Shown here: piece after piece, positions 1 to 8,485 of the stretch
Numbering within the stretch: position 1 is the first letter of the stretch
How the letters are laid out: every line of letters starts with the position of its first letter
Assembly (NCBI RefSeq): GCF_964019545.1
Contig: NZ_OZ026451.1
Coordinates: 1,545,001 to 1,609,000 of the forward strand
Length of the DNA stretch: 64,000 nucleotides
Direction: 5' to 3'
DNA from: Rickettsiella endosymbiont of Xylota segnis
GTDB lineage: Bacteria > Pseudomonadota > Gammaproteobacteria > Diplorickettsiales > Diplorickettsiaceae
Made by a program: the position numbers and the translations under genes
Notes under the pieces: generated by a model
Database searches by the model: none
The model's input: the letters and a program-made list of their open reading frames with translations, nothing else
Told to the model about the DNA's origin: nothing

Positions 1-2
1 AA

Positions 3-251
3 GATGCTCAAGAAAAAGGTACGCTGGAAGTGCCTTTACATTTGCGCAATGCCCCAACTCAATTAATGCGTAAATTACATTATGGAAAAAACTATCGTTA
101 TGTCCATGACGAACCCAATGCTTATGCCGATGGAGAAATATACTTTCCAGAAGAGTTAAAGGATCGGCAATATTATTTTCCTGTTCCTCGAGGTTTGGAA
201 CTTAAAATTGCACAAAAACTTGCACTTTTAAAAAAATCAGAAAAAATATAA
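3..251 (+). CDS. rarA: RarA (MgsA) replication-associated recombination ATPase, C-terminal fragment
   Basis: Only the last 82 codons are present; the reading frame is open to the left edge of the window. The peptide carries the conserved C-terminal block of RarA/MgsA AAA+ ATPases: the run [13 protein letters not shown], then [19 protein letters not shown], then YFPEEL and the PVPRGLE motif close to the stop. RarA acts at stalled forks and belongs to the RuvB/clamp-loader-like ATPases. The AAA+ core lies outside the window, so its integrity cannot be judged. The gene converges with the lipid gene on the opposite strand, leaving 15 bp between stops. Confidence 0.9.
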   Translation, partial: DAQEKGTLEVPLHLRNAPTQLMRKLHYGKNYRYVHDEPNAYADGEIYFPEELKDRQYYFPVPRGLELKIAQKLALLKKSEKI

Positions 252-266
252 CAAGTGCTTATAATT

Positions 267-3200
267 TTAAGTTTGCTTTTCTAACCAAGTTTTAACAGCA
301 ATATAATTTACCTTCCCACTACCTAATAAGGGCATACTATCAATAAAGTATAATCTTCTCGGTAAACTTAATTCAGATAATCCCTTTACTCTAAATGTTT
401 TAATAAGCAAAGGCCGAGTGGCAAGTTTATAATCTGTGATTAAAACAAGTTGTTCTCCTTTTTTAGCATCTGGAACAGTGAGTATTGCATGGTGTTTATC
501 AGGCCATATCTCATAAATTACATTTTCTATGGCTGTTAAAGAAACCATTTCTCCGCTAATTTTTGCAAAGCGTTTGGCTCTATCTTTTATAATCAGATAC
601 CCTTCTGCATCGACTTCAACAATATCTCCCGTATCATACCATCCATGGCTGGGAGGAATAATTTCACCAATCTGCTCTTTACTTAAGTAACCTAACATCA
701 CATTAGGACCGGATATTAATAAACGTCCTCCCTGTTTAATTTCAGGAATAGGTTCAATTTCATAACGAATACCCGGTAAAAAATTACCTACTGTACCTGG
801 TTTGTTTTGCATCGGCGTATTAACACTAATAACTGGTGATGCTTCAGTTACACCATAACCTTCAAAAATACGAATTCCAAATTTTTCCATCCATAATTTA
901 CGTGTTTTTTCTTTTAACTTTTCTGCACCAGCAAAAACATAACGTACGCTATAAAAATCATAAGGATGCGCATACCGTCCATAGCCTGCTAAAAAAGTAT
1001 CTGCTCCAAACATAATAGTCGCATTACATTCATAAATCATATTAGGAACTTTACGATAATGTAGGGGAGATGGATAAATAAAAGCTTTTATTCCATGGTA
1101 GATAGGTAAAATGATGCATGCGGTTAATCCAAAAGCATGAAATAATGGTAATGAACTAAAGAAAATATCTCGCTGATTAAAATCGACTTGAGTCGTCATT
1201 TGTGCAAGATTAGCTTGTATATTTTTATGACTAAGAACTACTCCTTTAGGTTCACCTTCTGATCCAGAAGTAAATAAAATAACTGCTGGATCTTGTGGAT
1301 TAGTTCCTTTTTTTAATTTTTTATAATAATAATATTGCGGAAATCGACTGAATAAACTTGCGCGTAATTTGTCTTTCCAACTAATTTCTTCTTTTAAATC
1401 TTCTAAATAAATAATATGGATAGATTTTTCGTTTAAGCGGTTAATAACTTGGAACAGATTAGCAACTTCAATAAATTTTCTGGAAGTAAGTATACATTTT
1501 ACTTGAGCAACTTTACAGGCAGAATCTATTTGCAGAGGACCCGCAGTATAATTTAGCAAGGCAGGGATTCTACCAAACGCTTGCAATGCAAAAAAACTAA
1601 CCACTGCACTCGTCATATTAGGCAATAAAAGACCCACCGTCTCCTGATAATTAGTGTAACGGCAAATATAAGGACCTAGAATAAAACATCGTGTTATTAA
1701 TTGATTATAATTAATAGCTACTCGTGTAATATCTTCTAATATTTTTGTAGGCCCTTTATGAATTTCTTTCGCTTCTAATAAAGACTGAAAAAGAGTTTTA
1801 TTATAATCTGTGCTTCGAAATAACATCTCTACCATCATGTCATATAGTTGATTACTAATAACTTGTCTTCTTTTTCGACTACTCATATTAGGATCAACAA
1901 TAAACTTTCTGGGGGGCAAAATTGAAATAGAAATTTTTGGTAACCAACGTATTTGGACTTTACCTCGTAAACGGGAGAAAGGAGTATATTGCGCCCCTTG
2001 TAAACGAATAGGCAGTAAATTAACTTTGGCATGATCCGCTATTAATCCTGGACCTTCATAAAGTTTCATCAGCGCACCGGTTGTGGTAATCCTCCCTTCC
2101 GGAAAAATCACACATTTTTGTCCTTTTTTTACCTCTTTGATTAAAGTCTTGATTGCTAAGGGATTTAATGGGTCTAGTTCAAATACTTTAGAAAAATATA
2201 AAAAAGGTCGTATCCACCAAATACGTGATGTAAAACTATTAATTGCGAACAGAAGCTCATCAGGTAAAAATGCATAAAGTAAAACAACATCTAAAAATGA
2301 AGTGTGATTTGCAACAATAACGACACTTTCACCTGCTTGCTTATAATTCTCAAAGCCACTTAACTTAACATCATAAAGACATCTTAATATTTTTCGTAAA
2401 AGAGGTTTAATCAATCCTTGAGGTATAAGTCTTGTTGCATAAATAGCCAATCCAGTATTAATGATCCCTAATAATAAAAAAATCTGTATGACACTCAAAT
2501 CAATTTTAAGTAAAAAAACAATAAAGATGCTGGAGATAACAATAAATATAGAATTAATTATGTTATTAGCGGCAATTGTTCTTGCGCGATGTTCAGTAGC
2601 AGTATCTGTTTGGATTAAGGTATATAAAGGCACAGCATAAACGCCACCGCTCACAGAAAGTCCAAACAAATCTATGCATATTCTCCAATGAGGTAACAAA
2701 TTAAAAAAGCCTGAAAAATTAGTCAGTTTTTCAGAGTTATGGAGTAAATGGTTGGAAGCAAAATAAAGATCAATTATAAAAATACTCATCAGCCAGAGAC
2801 TCATGGGTATCCATTTCATACTTATTCTATGTTTCAATAAACGATTACAAACTAATGAGCCACAAGCAACACCCACGGTAAAAATAATTAAAAAAAATGT
2901 CACTACACTAGCATCAGCTTGCAGAATATTCTTAGTAAAACTAGGAAATTGGGTTAAAAACGTAGCGCCAATTAACCAAAACCAAGAAATTGCGAGTATT
3001 CCTAAGAAAACCTTTTTTTCAGTTTTTACTTGCTGAATTATCTGTAATGAGGCTTTAATAAAATGTAAATTTAACTTTAAATTCGGGTTGGCTTTTTCAG
3101 TAACCGGAATGTAAAAACTGGCAAACAAACCCAGCCCCGCTATAGAGATTATGACCGTTGAAATCTTTCTTAGATCAGTATGATTAGCAATTAACAATCC

Positions 3201-3698
3201 ACCTAAGATAGTCCCAATCAAGATCGCAATAAACGTGCTAGCCTCTACTAATGCATTGCCGGCGATTAACTGATTTTTTTCTAGAAGATCAGGTAAAATA
3301 GCATATTTGATAGGTCCAAAAAAAGTTGAATGCATGCCCATAAAAAATAATACTAGCATCAATAAACTTACTGAATGAAGATAAAACCCTAAGCTTGCCA
3401 ATAACATAAATAAACATTCGAAGCCTTTAATTATTATGGTTAAGTATCTTTTGCTTAGTTTATCAGCCAATTGGCCTGCAAATGCTGAAAAAAGGAAAAA
3501 GGGTAAAATAAATAATCCAGCCGCTAAGGTTACTGAAAGCTGTTGCAACAGTAGAGATTGCGTGATGAGTTGGTAAGTAATTAAAATAATTAGCGCGTTT
3601 TTAAAGATATTATCATTAAATGCGCCCAAAAATTGAACTAACAACAAAGGTAAAAATCGTCGATTTTTTAGTAAAGAAAACTGAGTGAATACGGGCAT
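267..3698 (-). CDS. aas: LplT-Aas fusion: lysophospholipid transporter / acyltransferase / acyl-ACP synthetase
   Basis: One polypeptide of about 1143 residues joins three modules. Residues 1-420 are a 12-segment MFS domain beginning like LplT (LVQFLGAFNDNIFKNAL). Residues about 430-640 are a PlsC-type acyltransferase with NHTSFLD (about residue 463) and FPEGR (about 533). Residues about 665-1143 are an AMP-forming ligase with LFTSGSEGEPKG (about 804), GYGVTEASP and DTGD. Together these import lysophospholipid (mainly lyso-PE) across the inner membrane and re-acylate it. In E. coli lplT and aas are separate neighbours. An in-frame ATG exists 12 bp upstream (3710), but the ATG at 3698 is preceded at good distance by GAGAGG, so I chose it. 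The fused arrangement occurs in other bacteria. Confidence 0.92.
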   Translation of the reverse strand: MPVFTQFSLLKNRRFLPLLLVQFLGAFNDNIFKNALIILITYQLITQSLLLQQLSVTLAAGLFILPFFLFSAFAGQLADKLSKRYLTIIIKGFECLFMLLASLGFYLHSVSLLMLVLFFMGMHSTFFGPIKYAILPDLLEKNQLIAGNALVEASTFIAILIGTILGGLLIANHTDLRKISTVIISIAGLGLFASFYIPVTEKANPNLKLNLHFIKASLQIIQQVKTEKKVFLGILAISWFWLIGATFLTQFPSFTKNILQADASVVTFFLIIFTVGVACGSLVCNRLLKHRISMKWIPMSLWLMSIFIIDLYFASNHLLHNSEKLTNFSGFFNLLPHWRICIDLFGLSVSGGVYAVPLYTLIQTDTATEHRARTIAANNIINSIFIVISSIFIVFLLKIDLSVIQIFLLLGIINTGLAIYATRLIPQGLIKPLLRKILRCLYDVKLSGFENYKQAGESVVIVANHTSFLDVVLLYAFLPDELLFAINSFTSRIWWIRPFLYFSKVFELDPLNPLAIKTLIKEVKKGQKCVIFPEGRITTTGALMKLYEGPGLIADHAKVNLLPIRLQGAQYTPFSRLRGKVQIRWLPKISISILPPRKFIVDPNMSSRKRRQVISNQLYDMMVEMLFRSTDYNKTLFQSLLEAKEIHKGPTKILEDITRVAINYNQLITRCFILGPYICRYTNYQETVGLLLPNMTSAVVSFFALQAFGRIPALLNYTAGPLQIDSACKVAQVKCILTSRKFIEVANLFQVINRLNEKSIHIIYLEDLKEEISWKDKLRASLFSRFPQYYYYKKLKKGTNPQDPAVILFTSGSEGEPKGVVLSHKNIQANLAQMTTQVDFNQRDIFFSSLPLFHAFGLTACIILPIYHGIKAFIYPSPLHYRKVPNMIYECNATIMFGADTFLAGYGRYAHPYDFYSVRYVFAGAEKLKEKTRKLWMEKFGIRIFEGYGVTEASPVISVNTPMQNKPGTVGNFLPGIRYEIEPIPEIKQGGRLLISGPNVMLGYLSKEQIGEIIPPSHGWYDTGDIVEVDAEGYLIIKDRAKRFAKISGEMVSLTAIENVIYEIWPDKHHAILTVPDAKKGEQLVLITDYKLATRPLLIKTFRVKGLSELSLPRRLYFIDSMPLLGSGKVNYIAVKTWLEKQT

Positions 3699-3898
3699 AA
3701 ACCCTCTCATGAGGCCTAATAACGCCTCTTCTAAAAAAAATCTTATCAGTATAACACCGAAACATGCTTATTTTTAAATCTACTTTTCTAAATCTGAAAA
3801 GATTTTAATTCAAGTTAACAAAATTAACTCCCCACCAAAAACTAAATAAATAACTTATATTTATTAAATGCAAGCTTGAGCTGTAATGAATAGACCAG

Positions 3899-3927
3899 TT
3901 GATATTAATCGATTGCGCAGGTATTAT
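3899..3927 (+). promoter_or_regulatory. Sigma-70 promoter upstream of the tRNA cluster
   Basis: TTGATA at 3899-3904 and TATTAT at 3922-3927 are separated by exactly 17 bp. The predicted start near 3934 would give a leader of about 68 nt before tRNA-Pro. The rest of 3711-4001 is AT-rich and shows no gene. Confidence 0.6.
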
Positions 3928-4001
3928 CCTTACCCGCAGTTGGTGCAAGTTTCTGCTCTATAGAGTGACTTAAGCCAACTCTAACGTAAGTTGAAGGGTT
4001 A

Positions 4002-4078
4002 CGGGGTATAGCGCAGTCTGGTAGCGCGCCTGCTTTGGGAGCAGGATGTCGGGGGTTCGAATCCCTCTACCCCGACCA
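4002..4078 (+). tRNA. tRNA-Pro (TGG)
   Basis: A full cloverleaf of 77 nt with the acceptor pair CGGGGTA/TACCCCG, encoded CCA end, and TTCGAAT T-loop. The anticodon stem CCTGC/GCAGG encloses loop TTTGGGA, giving anticodon TGG. The C1 start is typical of bacterial tRNA-Pro. Confidence 0.97.
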
Positions 4079-4290
4079 AATTTTTGTAGTTATACTTATT
4101 TTTAATCATTAAAACTGATGATTTATTATATCAATTAAGTAAGACGGATATCTTAGTATTATTTTTAGCCTTATTAAAACGCTCAAGGATACAACAACTT
4201 ACATAAGCACATTATAGAAATTAGTTTTAGATTTTAGGAAACAGGCCTTGTTATTTAAACTTTTATTATAAGATAATAATTTTCAGGAAA

Positions 4291-4367
4291 GCGCCTGTAG
4301 CTCATCTGGATAGAGCATCGGCCTTCTAAGCCGAGGGTAGCAGGTTCGAGTCCTGCCAGGCGCACCA
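4291..4367 (+). tRNA. tRNA-Arg (TCT)
   Basis: A full cloverleaf of 77 nt with acceptor GCGCCTG/CAGGCGC and encoded CCA. Anticodon stem TCGGC/GCCGA encloses CTTCTAA, anticodon TCT. It lies 212 bp after tRNA-Pro; the interval is AT-rich and shows no gene. Confidence 0.97.
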
Positions 4368-4391
4368 ATTCCCAAATTCTTTATGTTTAAT

Positions 4392-4468
4392 GGTGGACGT
4401 AGCTCAGTTGGTAGAGCCCCGGATTGTGATTCCGGTTGTCGTGGGTTCGATCCCCATCGTTCACCCCA
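4392..4468 (+). tRNA. tRNA-His (GTG)
   Basis: A 77-nt cloverleaf including the extra 5' G(-1) opposite C73 that is diagnostic of tRNA-His. Anticodon loop contains GTG, and the T-loop is TTCGATC. CCA is encoded. It follows tRNA-Arg by 24 bp. Confidence 0.97.
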
Positions 4469-4474
4469 TTTTTG

Positions 4475-4550
4475 GGGCCGTTAGCTCAGCTGGTAGAGCA
4501 GTAGACTCTTAATCTATTGGTCGATGGTTCGATCCCATCACGGCCCACCA
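4475..4550 (+). tRNA. tRNA-Lys (CTT), prophage integration target
   Basis: A 76-nt cloverleaf with acceptor GGGCCGT/ACGGCCC and encoded CCA. Anticodon stem GTAGA/TCTAT encloses CTCTTAA, anticodon CTT. The final 47 nt, from inside the anticodon stem to the CCA end, recur exactly at 41782-41828. The intact gene is therefore the one reconstituted at the left end of the element. Confidence 0.97.
4504..4550 (+). repeat. attL core: 47-bp direct repeat inside tRNA-Lys
   Basis: Identical to 41782-41828. The match starts GACTCTTAATC and ends CCCACCA. Flanking bases differ on both sides (A before and G after here; C before and T after at the right copy). Confidence 0.95.
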
Positions 4551-4593
4551 GATAAATCAAAGACTTACATCACTCAAAAAATTTTCCTAAATA

Positions 4594-5688
4594 TCACTGC
4601 GCGACATTTGCGCGAGCTGTATCTACAAGGTTGTTATTTTTTCTTAAAACCATTAAATGTCTCCCCATGGTACATACCTTATTAGCGGCATGAATAAGAT
4701 TACCTAACTCAGCTGCCGAATAATGTGTGGTTACACTTCTCGTTTTATGTCCTAACAAAACTTGTCTATCTTCATAACAAACTTCAGCTGAACGTAGTCG
4801 ATAACCAAAAGTGTGTTTTAAATCATGCACCCTAACTTGAGGTAGATTTGCACGTAGACGTGCTTTTTTCCAAGCCGAATTTAACATTCGAGTAATAGGT
4901 TTTCTTCGAAAAGTGAATACATACTCAGAATGTTCTCCTCTTACTTCCTCAATAATAGCTAAAGCATTTCTATTTAAAACAACCAAACGCTTTTCACGAT
5001 TTTTAACTTCAGCGGCAGGAATAATAAAAACTGAACCTTCAGGTATTCTGATTTCCCATTTCCATTTCAAATGGCAAATTTCATGATCACGACAACCTGT
5101 ATTGACAGCAAACAAAGCCATGCGTTTTAAATGCAAAGGTAATTCGCTAAAAAGCCTAGCCTGTTCATCAATCTGTAATGGATACGGTTCTCTCTTGTCA
5201 ATTTCACGAAGCAATTTTATTTTAGGTGCTTTATGCAACCAACTTAAATTGTGCTCATCTTTCCATTCTTGCTCTGCTAAATTTAAAATATGTCTCACAA
5301 CTTGTAAGCCACAATTAATCGTCCGTCTTTTTACTCCTTCAAGTTTACGTTTTTTTATATAGCTTCTTAAATTATCCATATGAACTAAATCAAGCGATAA
5401 ATCACCAATGTATTTATCTAAAGTTTTTAAATAAATAGCATCAACATGTAGACTCGATTTATCTTTTTCTAATAAATATTTAGTTGCAGCCTCTCTAAAA
5501 GTTCGCTTCGGTCTCACCCCATAAACACTGGCTTTACGAACCTGCTCAAGCCGATGAACTAAATAGCGTTCGGCTTCTTCGAGAGAACTTGATCCAGTGC
5601 TTTCTGAAATGCGGCGTCCGTTGACTTTTTTGTTAATGTGCCATATGTTCCCGCGTTTAACGAGTCCTGGCATTTTTTTTCTTCCCAT
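4594..5688 (-). CDS. Tyrosine-recombinase integrase
   Basis: 364 residues. The C-terminal catalytic domain shows the first Arg in NTGCRDHEICHLKW, then HDLKHTFGYRLR, then LLGHKTRSVTTHY with the nucleophilic Tyr. The usual HxLRHT box reads HxLKHT, so Lys stands where the second catalytic Arg is normally found; this should be checked in an alignment. The N-terminal part (residues about 45-150) looks like the SAM-like core-binding domain. The protein would catalyse integration at and excision from tRNA-Lys, whose 3' end lies 43 bp beyond the stop codon. The N-terminal coding region overlaps the excisionase-like gene by 130 bp in another frame, an arrangement I know from related phage integrases. 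The start at MGRKKMPG fits the conserved SAM-like N-terminus. Confidence 0.93.
   Translation of the reverse strand: MGRKKMPGLVKRGNIWHINKKVNGRRISESTGSSSLEEAERYLVHRLEQVRKASVYGVRPKRTFREAATKYLLEKDKSSLHVDAIYLKTLDKYIGDLSLDLVHMDNLRSYIKKRKLEGVKRRTINCGLQVVRHILNLAEQEWKDEHNLSWLHKAPKIKLLREIDKREPYPLQIDEQARLFSELPLHLKRMALFAVNTGCRDHEICHLKWKWEIRIPEGSVFIIPAAEVKNREKRLVVLNRNALAIIEEVRGEHSEYVFTFRRKPITRMLNSAWKKARLRANLPQVRVHDLKHTFGYRLRSAEVCYEDRQVLLGHKTRSVTTHYSAAELGNLIHAANKVCTMGRHLMVLRKNNNLVDTARANVAQ
4598..4615 (+). promoter_or_regulatory. TGCGCGA doublet near attL (candidate recombinase/excisionase arm site)
   Basis: Two TGCGCGA heptamers at 4598-4604 and 4609-4615, exactly 11 bp apart. The same doublet occurs in the same orientation at 41669-41686 near attR. 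The left doublet lies in the last codons of the integrase gene. Confidence 0.5.
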
Positions 5689-5891
5689 ATTGGTCTCCCC
5701 TTTAATGGAGGACGACCCTTACATTGCTTATAATCGTCCAACCATGCGTCTAAATCAAGTCGATCAAATGCAATTCCTATTTCTCCAATTGGAATTGTCA
5801 CTAAATAGGGTCTTACTTCTTCATTAAATCGGTGTCGATCCATTCCTAAATAATTGGGAGCATCACGTAAACGGAGTAACCGAGGTTGCAT
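5559..5891 (-). CDS. Excisionase-like DNA-binding protein overlapping integrase
   Basis: 110 residues. The N-terminal half (LLRLRDAPNYLGMDRHRFNEEVRPYL) resembles a winged-helix MerR/AlpA-type fold, followed by IPIGEIGIAFDRLDLDAWLDDY, which is characteristic of small proteins encoded just upstream of phage integrases. The usual interpretation is excisionase or recombination directionality factor; this is by family and position, not shown. Its last 43 codons overlap the integrase start, implying translational linkage. It begins after GGAGAACAAACA at 5892-5903 and is transcribed away from the palindrome at 5938-5963. Confidence 0.75.
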   Translation of the reverse strand: MQPRLLRLRDAPNYLGMDRHRFNEEVRPYLVTIPIGEIGIAFDRLDLDAWLDDYKQCKGRPPLKGRPIWEEKKCQDSLNAGTYGTLTKKSTDAAFQKALDQVLSKKPNAI

Positions 5892-5937
5892 TGTTTGTTC
5901 TCCTTTTTGTTTTTTTATTAAACAAATTTTACTTCAT

Positions 5938-5963
5938 AAAAATGTCCACATGTGGACATTTTT
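5938..5963. promoter_or_regulatory. 26-bp perfect palindrome, operator between divergent int/xis and regulator genes
   Basis: The core AATGTCCACATGTGGACATT (5941-5960) is perfectly self-complementary and extends three more A/T pairs on each side. It sits centrally in the divergent intergenic region, so a dimeric HTH protein such as the adjacent regulator would be the expected ligand. A bidirectional terminator is a weaker alternative, since both neighbours start here. Confidence 0.7.
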
Positions 5964-5980
5964 TTTATTTAAAATATACA
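5953..5980 (+). promoter_or_regulatory. Candidate promoter for the HTH-ParB regulator
   Basis: TGGACA at 5953-5958 and TATACA at 5975-5980 with a 16-bp spacer. The -35 hexamer is the right arm of the palindrome, so operator binding would block the promoter. Confidence 0.45.
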
Positions 5981-6008
5981 CACACTAAAAATAATAAAAA
6001 GGAATCAT

Positions 6009-6887
6009 ATGCAAGAAATATTAATTAGAAGTGCAATTAAATTTTTTGGAAGTATTTCAGAAATGGCAAAAAATCTCAAAATTAGCCGACAAAGTATTTA
6101 TCGTTATCTTGAAGGGCAGCCAATTGATCCTGATGTTGCTTCGCTTATCGAAAAAGCAACTAAGGGTAAAATCAAATTTAAAAAACTTATTCCTTGGAGA
6201 AGCAAATTCTATACAGAACTTGATGATTTTCCTTGTTCCCTTGTTAAAACACATTTAAACAAAATTATTTTTCCTGCAGATATATTTAGTTTTCTTCATC
6301 AAAAAGGCTTACCTCTATCTGATTATCGCCCAATTTGTGTCGATGAAAATCTTCATCTTATTTATGGTTTAGAGCATATTGAAGCTGCTAAAAAATGGTG
6401 GAAAAAATCAGTATTTTCTTGGCATATATCACTAGAAGATTTACGAAATAAAAAATATGAAGTTCATTATTTAATTAAAACCTTTAATTTAATTGAACGA
6501 ATGGCTATTAGAAATGCCTTAGAAAAATTTATTGGAAAACGTCAAGGAAGAAGGACTGATCTTGATGAACTTGTGAATCTTCCTCCACAAGTTCAAGGAA
6601 TTAAAACAAGAGATTTTGTTGCTGATGCACTTGGGTTTGGTAGTGATTATGTTTGCAGAATGCTTAATAAAATCTTCCGACACGGTAGCCGTACACTAAT
6701 CCTACAAGTTCTAGAAGGAAAAATATCAATTTCTAAAGCAGGTGAAATCGCTGAATATTTATATAACAAACAAAAAAGTATTCGAGTTGTAAAAAAAAGG
6801 AAACAAACAATCAATAACGATGATTACAAGATTAGAAAAAATAATTTAACCAAATCATTCGATTTCTTATCCCAATTTAATAAATAA
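6009..6887 (+). CDS. Phage regulator: Cro/YdaS-like HTH fused to a ParB-like domain
   Basis: 292 residues. Residues 1-50 form a Cro-like helix-turn-helix (SISEMAKNLKISRQSIYRYLEG). Residues about 85-260 resemble a ParB N-terminal region and central HTH: YRPICVDENLHLIYG then GLEHIEAA (about 120-127), a degenerate version of the GxxRxxAA box with His where Arg is expected, and FVADALGFGSDYVCRML followed by LEGKISISKAGEIAEYL. It could be the lysogeny regulator, a plasmid-type partition/copy factor, or both. It starts after AAGGA and reads away from the palindrome, and is followed 23 bp later by the helicase. Without the ParB Arg, CTP-binding clamp function is doubtful. Confidence 0.6.
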   Translation: MQEILIRSAIKFFGSISEMAKNLKISRQSIYRYLEGQPIDPDVASLIEKATKGKIKFKKLIPWRSKFYTELDDFPCSLVKTHLNKIIFPADIFSFLHQKGLPLSDYRPICVDENLHLIYGLEHIEAAKKWWKKSVFSWHISLEDLRNKKYEVHYLIKTFNLIERMAIRNALEKFIGKRQGRRTDLDELVNLPPQVQGIKTRDFVADALGFGSDYVCRMLNKIFRHGSRTLILQVLEGKISISKAGEIAEYLYNKQKSIRVVKKRKQTINNDDYKIRKNNLTKSFDFLSQFNK

Positions 6888-6910
6888 TCAATAATAAAGG
6901 AGCACTTTGC

Positions 6911-8263
6911 ATGAATACTTCTCAACTTCCTTATTCCTTACAAGCAGAGCAAGCGGTATTGGGCGGACTGATACTTGATAATATAACTTGGTCTGGTATT
7001 AGCGAACATTTAGTATCCAAGGATTTTTATCAATTAGAACATCAAATTTTATTTGATCAAATTATAAAGAAGATAAAGAAAGGAGAAAAAGTTGATGTCT
7101 TAACTTTAAGTGAGGCTGTTAAAACAATCCCGGAGTTAAAAGAAATAAAAGGTGACATTTATGTAATGGAGTTAATGAAAACAACCTTTAGTACATCGAA
7201 TATTGGTGCTTATGTCGATATTATTAAGGAACATTCGAATCGTCGTCAATTAATTGAGATAGGACAGCTTTTAAATGATTATGTTACTCATAAAAATTCT
7301 AAGGAAACTTTAGTTTGGCTAGAAAATAAAATTCAACAGTTAAATGTGACGCTCTCTCCAGAAAATAAATTGCAGTTAATTACGTTAATTGACTTTCTAA
7401 CGCTGAATATTGCTCAACGTGAGCTTATTTTATCTCCTTGGCTACCGAAGCAAGGATTAGCCATGCTCTATGCAAAACGCGGTGTGGGTAAAACACATGT
7501 GGCTTTAAATATTGCCTATACTGTGGCTAGTGGAGGTTCTTTTTTAGGTTGGAAAGCAGATAAACCCTGTTCGGTTTTGTATCTTGATGGTGAAATGCCA
7601 GCGGCAACTATGCAAGAGAGGCTGGCTTCTATCGTAATATCCCATGAAAAAGAAGCACAAGCTCCTTTTACTATTCTTACTCCCGATATCCAAAATAGAG
7701 GAATGCCTGACCTATCTACATTAGAAGGACAGCAAGCACTAGAACCTTTTCTAAAGGATGTTGAATTTATTGTGGTGGATAATATTTCAACTTTATGCCG
7801 AACTGGAAAAGAAAATGAGGCTGAAGGTTGGATATTAGTGCAAGCTTGGGCTTTGCGCATGCGTTCAGAGGGCCGTTCTGTTCTCTTTGTTCATCATGCA
7901 GCAAAGAATGGCAATGCACGTGGGACGAGTAAACGAGAGGATGTATTAGATACTGTCATTGTTTTAAAACATCCTAATGATTACGATCCGAGTGAAGGGG
8001 CTAGTTTTGAAATTCATTTTGAAAAAGCACGTTCATTTTGTGGTGAATCGGCACAACCTTTATTAGTCAAACTACACACAGAATATAACAAGCAAGTGTG
8101 GGAATTAAAAACTTTAGAGAAATCAACCTTTGAAAAGGTTATTGATTTGGCTAATCAAGGGTTTAAACAACATGAGATTGTTTTAGATTTAGGTATTAGC
8201 AAATCAAAAGCCAGTCGTTATTTTAAAAAAGCAAAGGAAGAAGGATGCATTGTGCATGCTTAA
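6911..8263 (+). CDS. Replicative helicase: DnaB N-terminal domain plus RepA/RecA-like ATPase
   Basis: 450 residues. Residues 5-105 match the DnaB N-terminal domain (LPYSLQAEQAVLGGLILDN). Residues about 165-370 form a RecA-fold ATPase of the RepA/AAA_25 type with Walker A AKRGVGKT at 188-195, SVLYLDGEMPA, Walker B FIVVDN and LFVHHAAKNG. Residues about 410-450 contain a helix-turn-helix (GFKQHEIVLDLGISKSKASRYF). The role is DNA unwinding at the element's own origin. It has a strong AAAGGAG site. The repeats and DnaA box directly after the gene suggest the origin is adjacent. Confidence 0.85.
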   Translation: MNTSQLPYSLQAEQAVLGGLILDNITWSGISEHLVSKDFYQLEHQILFDQIIKKIKKGEKVDVLTLSEAVKTIPELKEIKGDIYVMELMKTTFSTSNIGAYVDIIKEHSNRRQLIEIGQLLNDYVTHKNSKETLVWLENKIQQLNVTLSPENKLQLITLIDFLTLNIAQRELILSPWLPKQGLAMLYAKRGVGKTHVALNIAYTVASGGSFLGWKADKPCSVLYLDGEMPAATMQERLASIVISHEKEAQAPFTILTPDIQNRGMPDLSTLEGQQALEPFLKDVEFIVVDNISTLCRTGKENEAEGWILVQAWALRMRSEGRSVLFVHHAAKNGNARGTSKREDVLDTVIVLKHPNDYDPSEGASFEIHFEKARSFCGESAQPLLVKLHTEYNKQVWELKTLEKSTFEKVIDLANQGFKQHEIVLDLGISKSKASRYFKKAKEEGCIVHA

Positions 8264-8284
8264 TCATGCTGCGAATAGGCCAAA

Positions 8285-8485
8285 GTTGCAAGTTGCATTT
8301 CCTAAGGGGTGCAACTCGCAACTCTTGGCTCATTTTGGAGAAAAATATGAAACAAAACAATGCGACTTTTAGTGCTAAGGCCTTAGCTTATAAGACTTTA
8401 AAGCGAAATACCTCTGAAACTTTTTCTGCAAAGCTGTGGATAAATAATGCAACTTTTATCCCTAAAAAATCACCTCAAAAGTTGC
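8285..8485. other. Candidate replication origin: GTTGC/GCAAC repeats and a consensus DnaA box
   Basis: A 13-bp inverted repeat with one mismatch pairs 8285-8297 (GTTGCAAGTTGCA) with 8310-8322 (TGCAACTCGCAAC), loop 12 nt. Single GCAAC/GTTGC copies follow at 8449-8453 and 8481-8485. TGTGGATAA at 8435-8443 is the exact complement of the E. coli DnaA box TTATCCACA. All lie within 225 bp downstream of the helicase gene. An attenuator hairpin is an alternative for the inverted repeat alone. Confidence 0.45.

Noticed and set aside
8245-8346. Upstream extension of the 139-residue phage protein
   Set aside because: It would overlap the helicase and translate the inverted repeat; the ATG at 8347 has a proper ribosome site.
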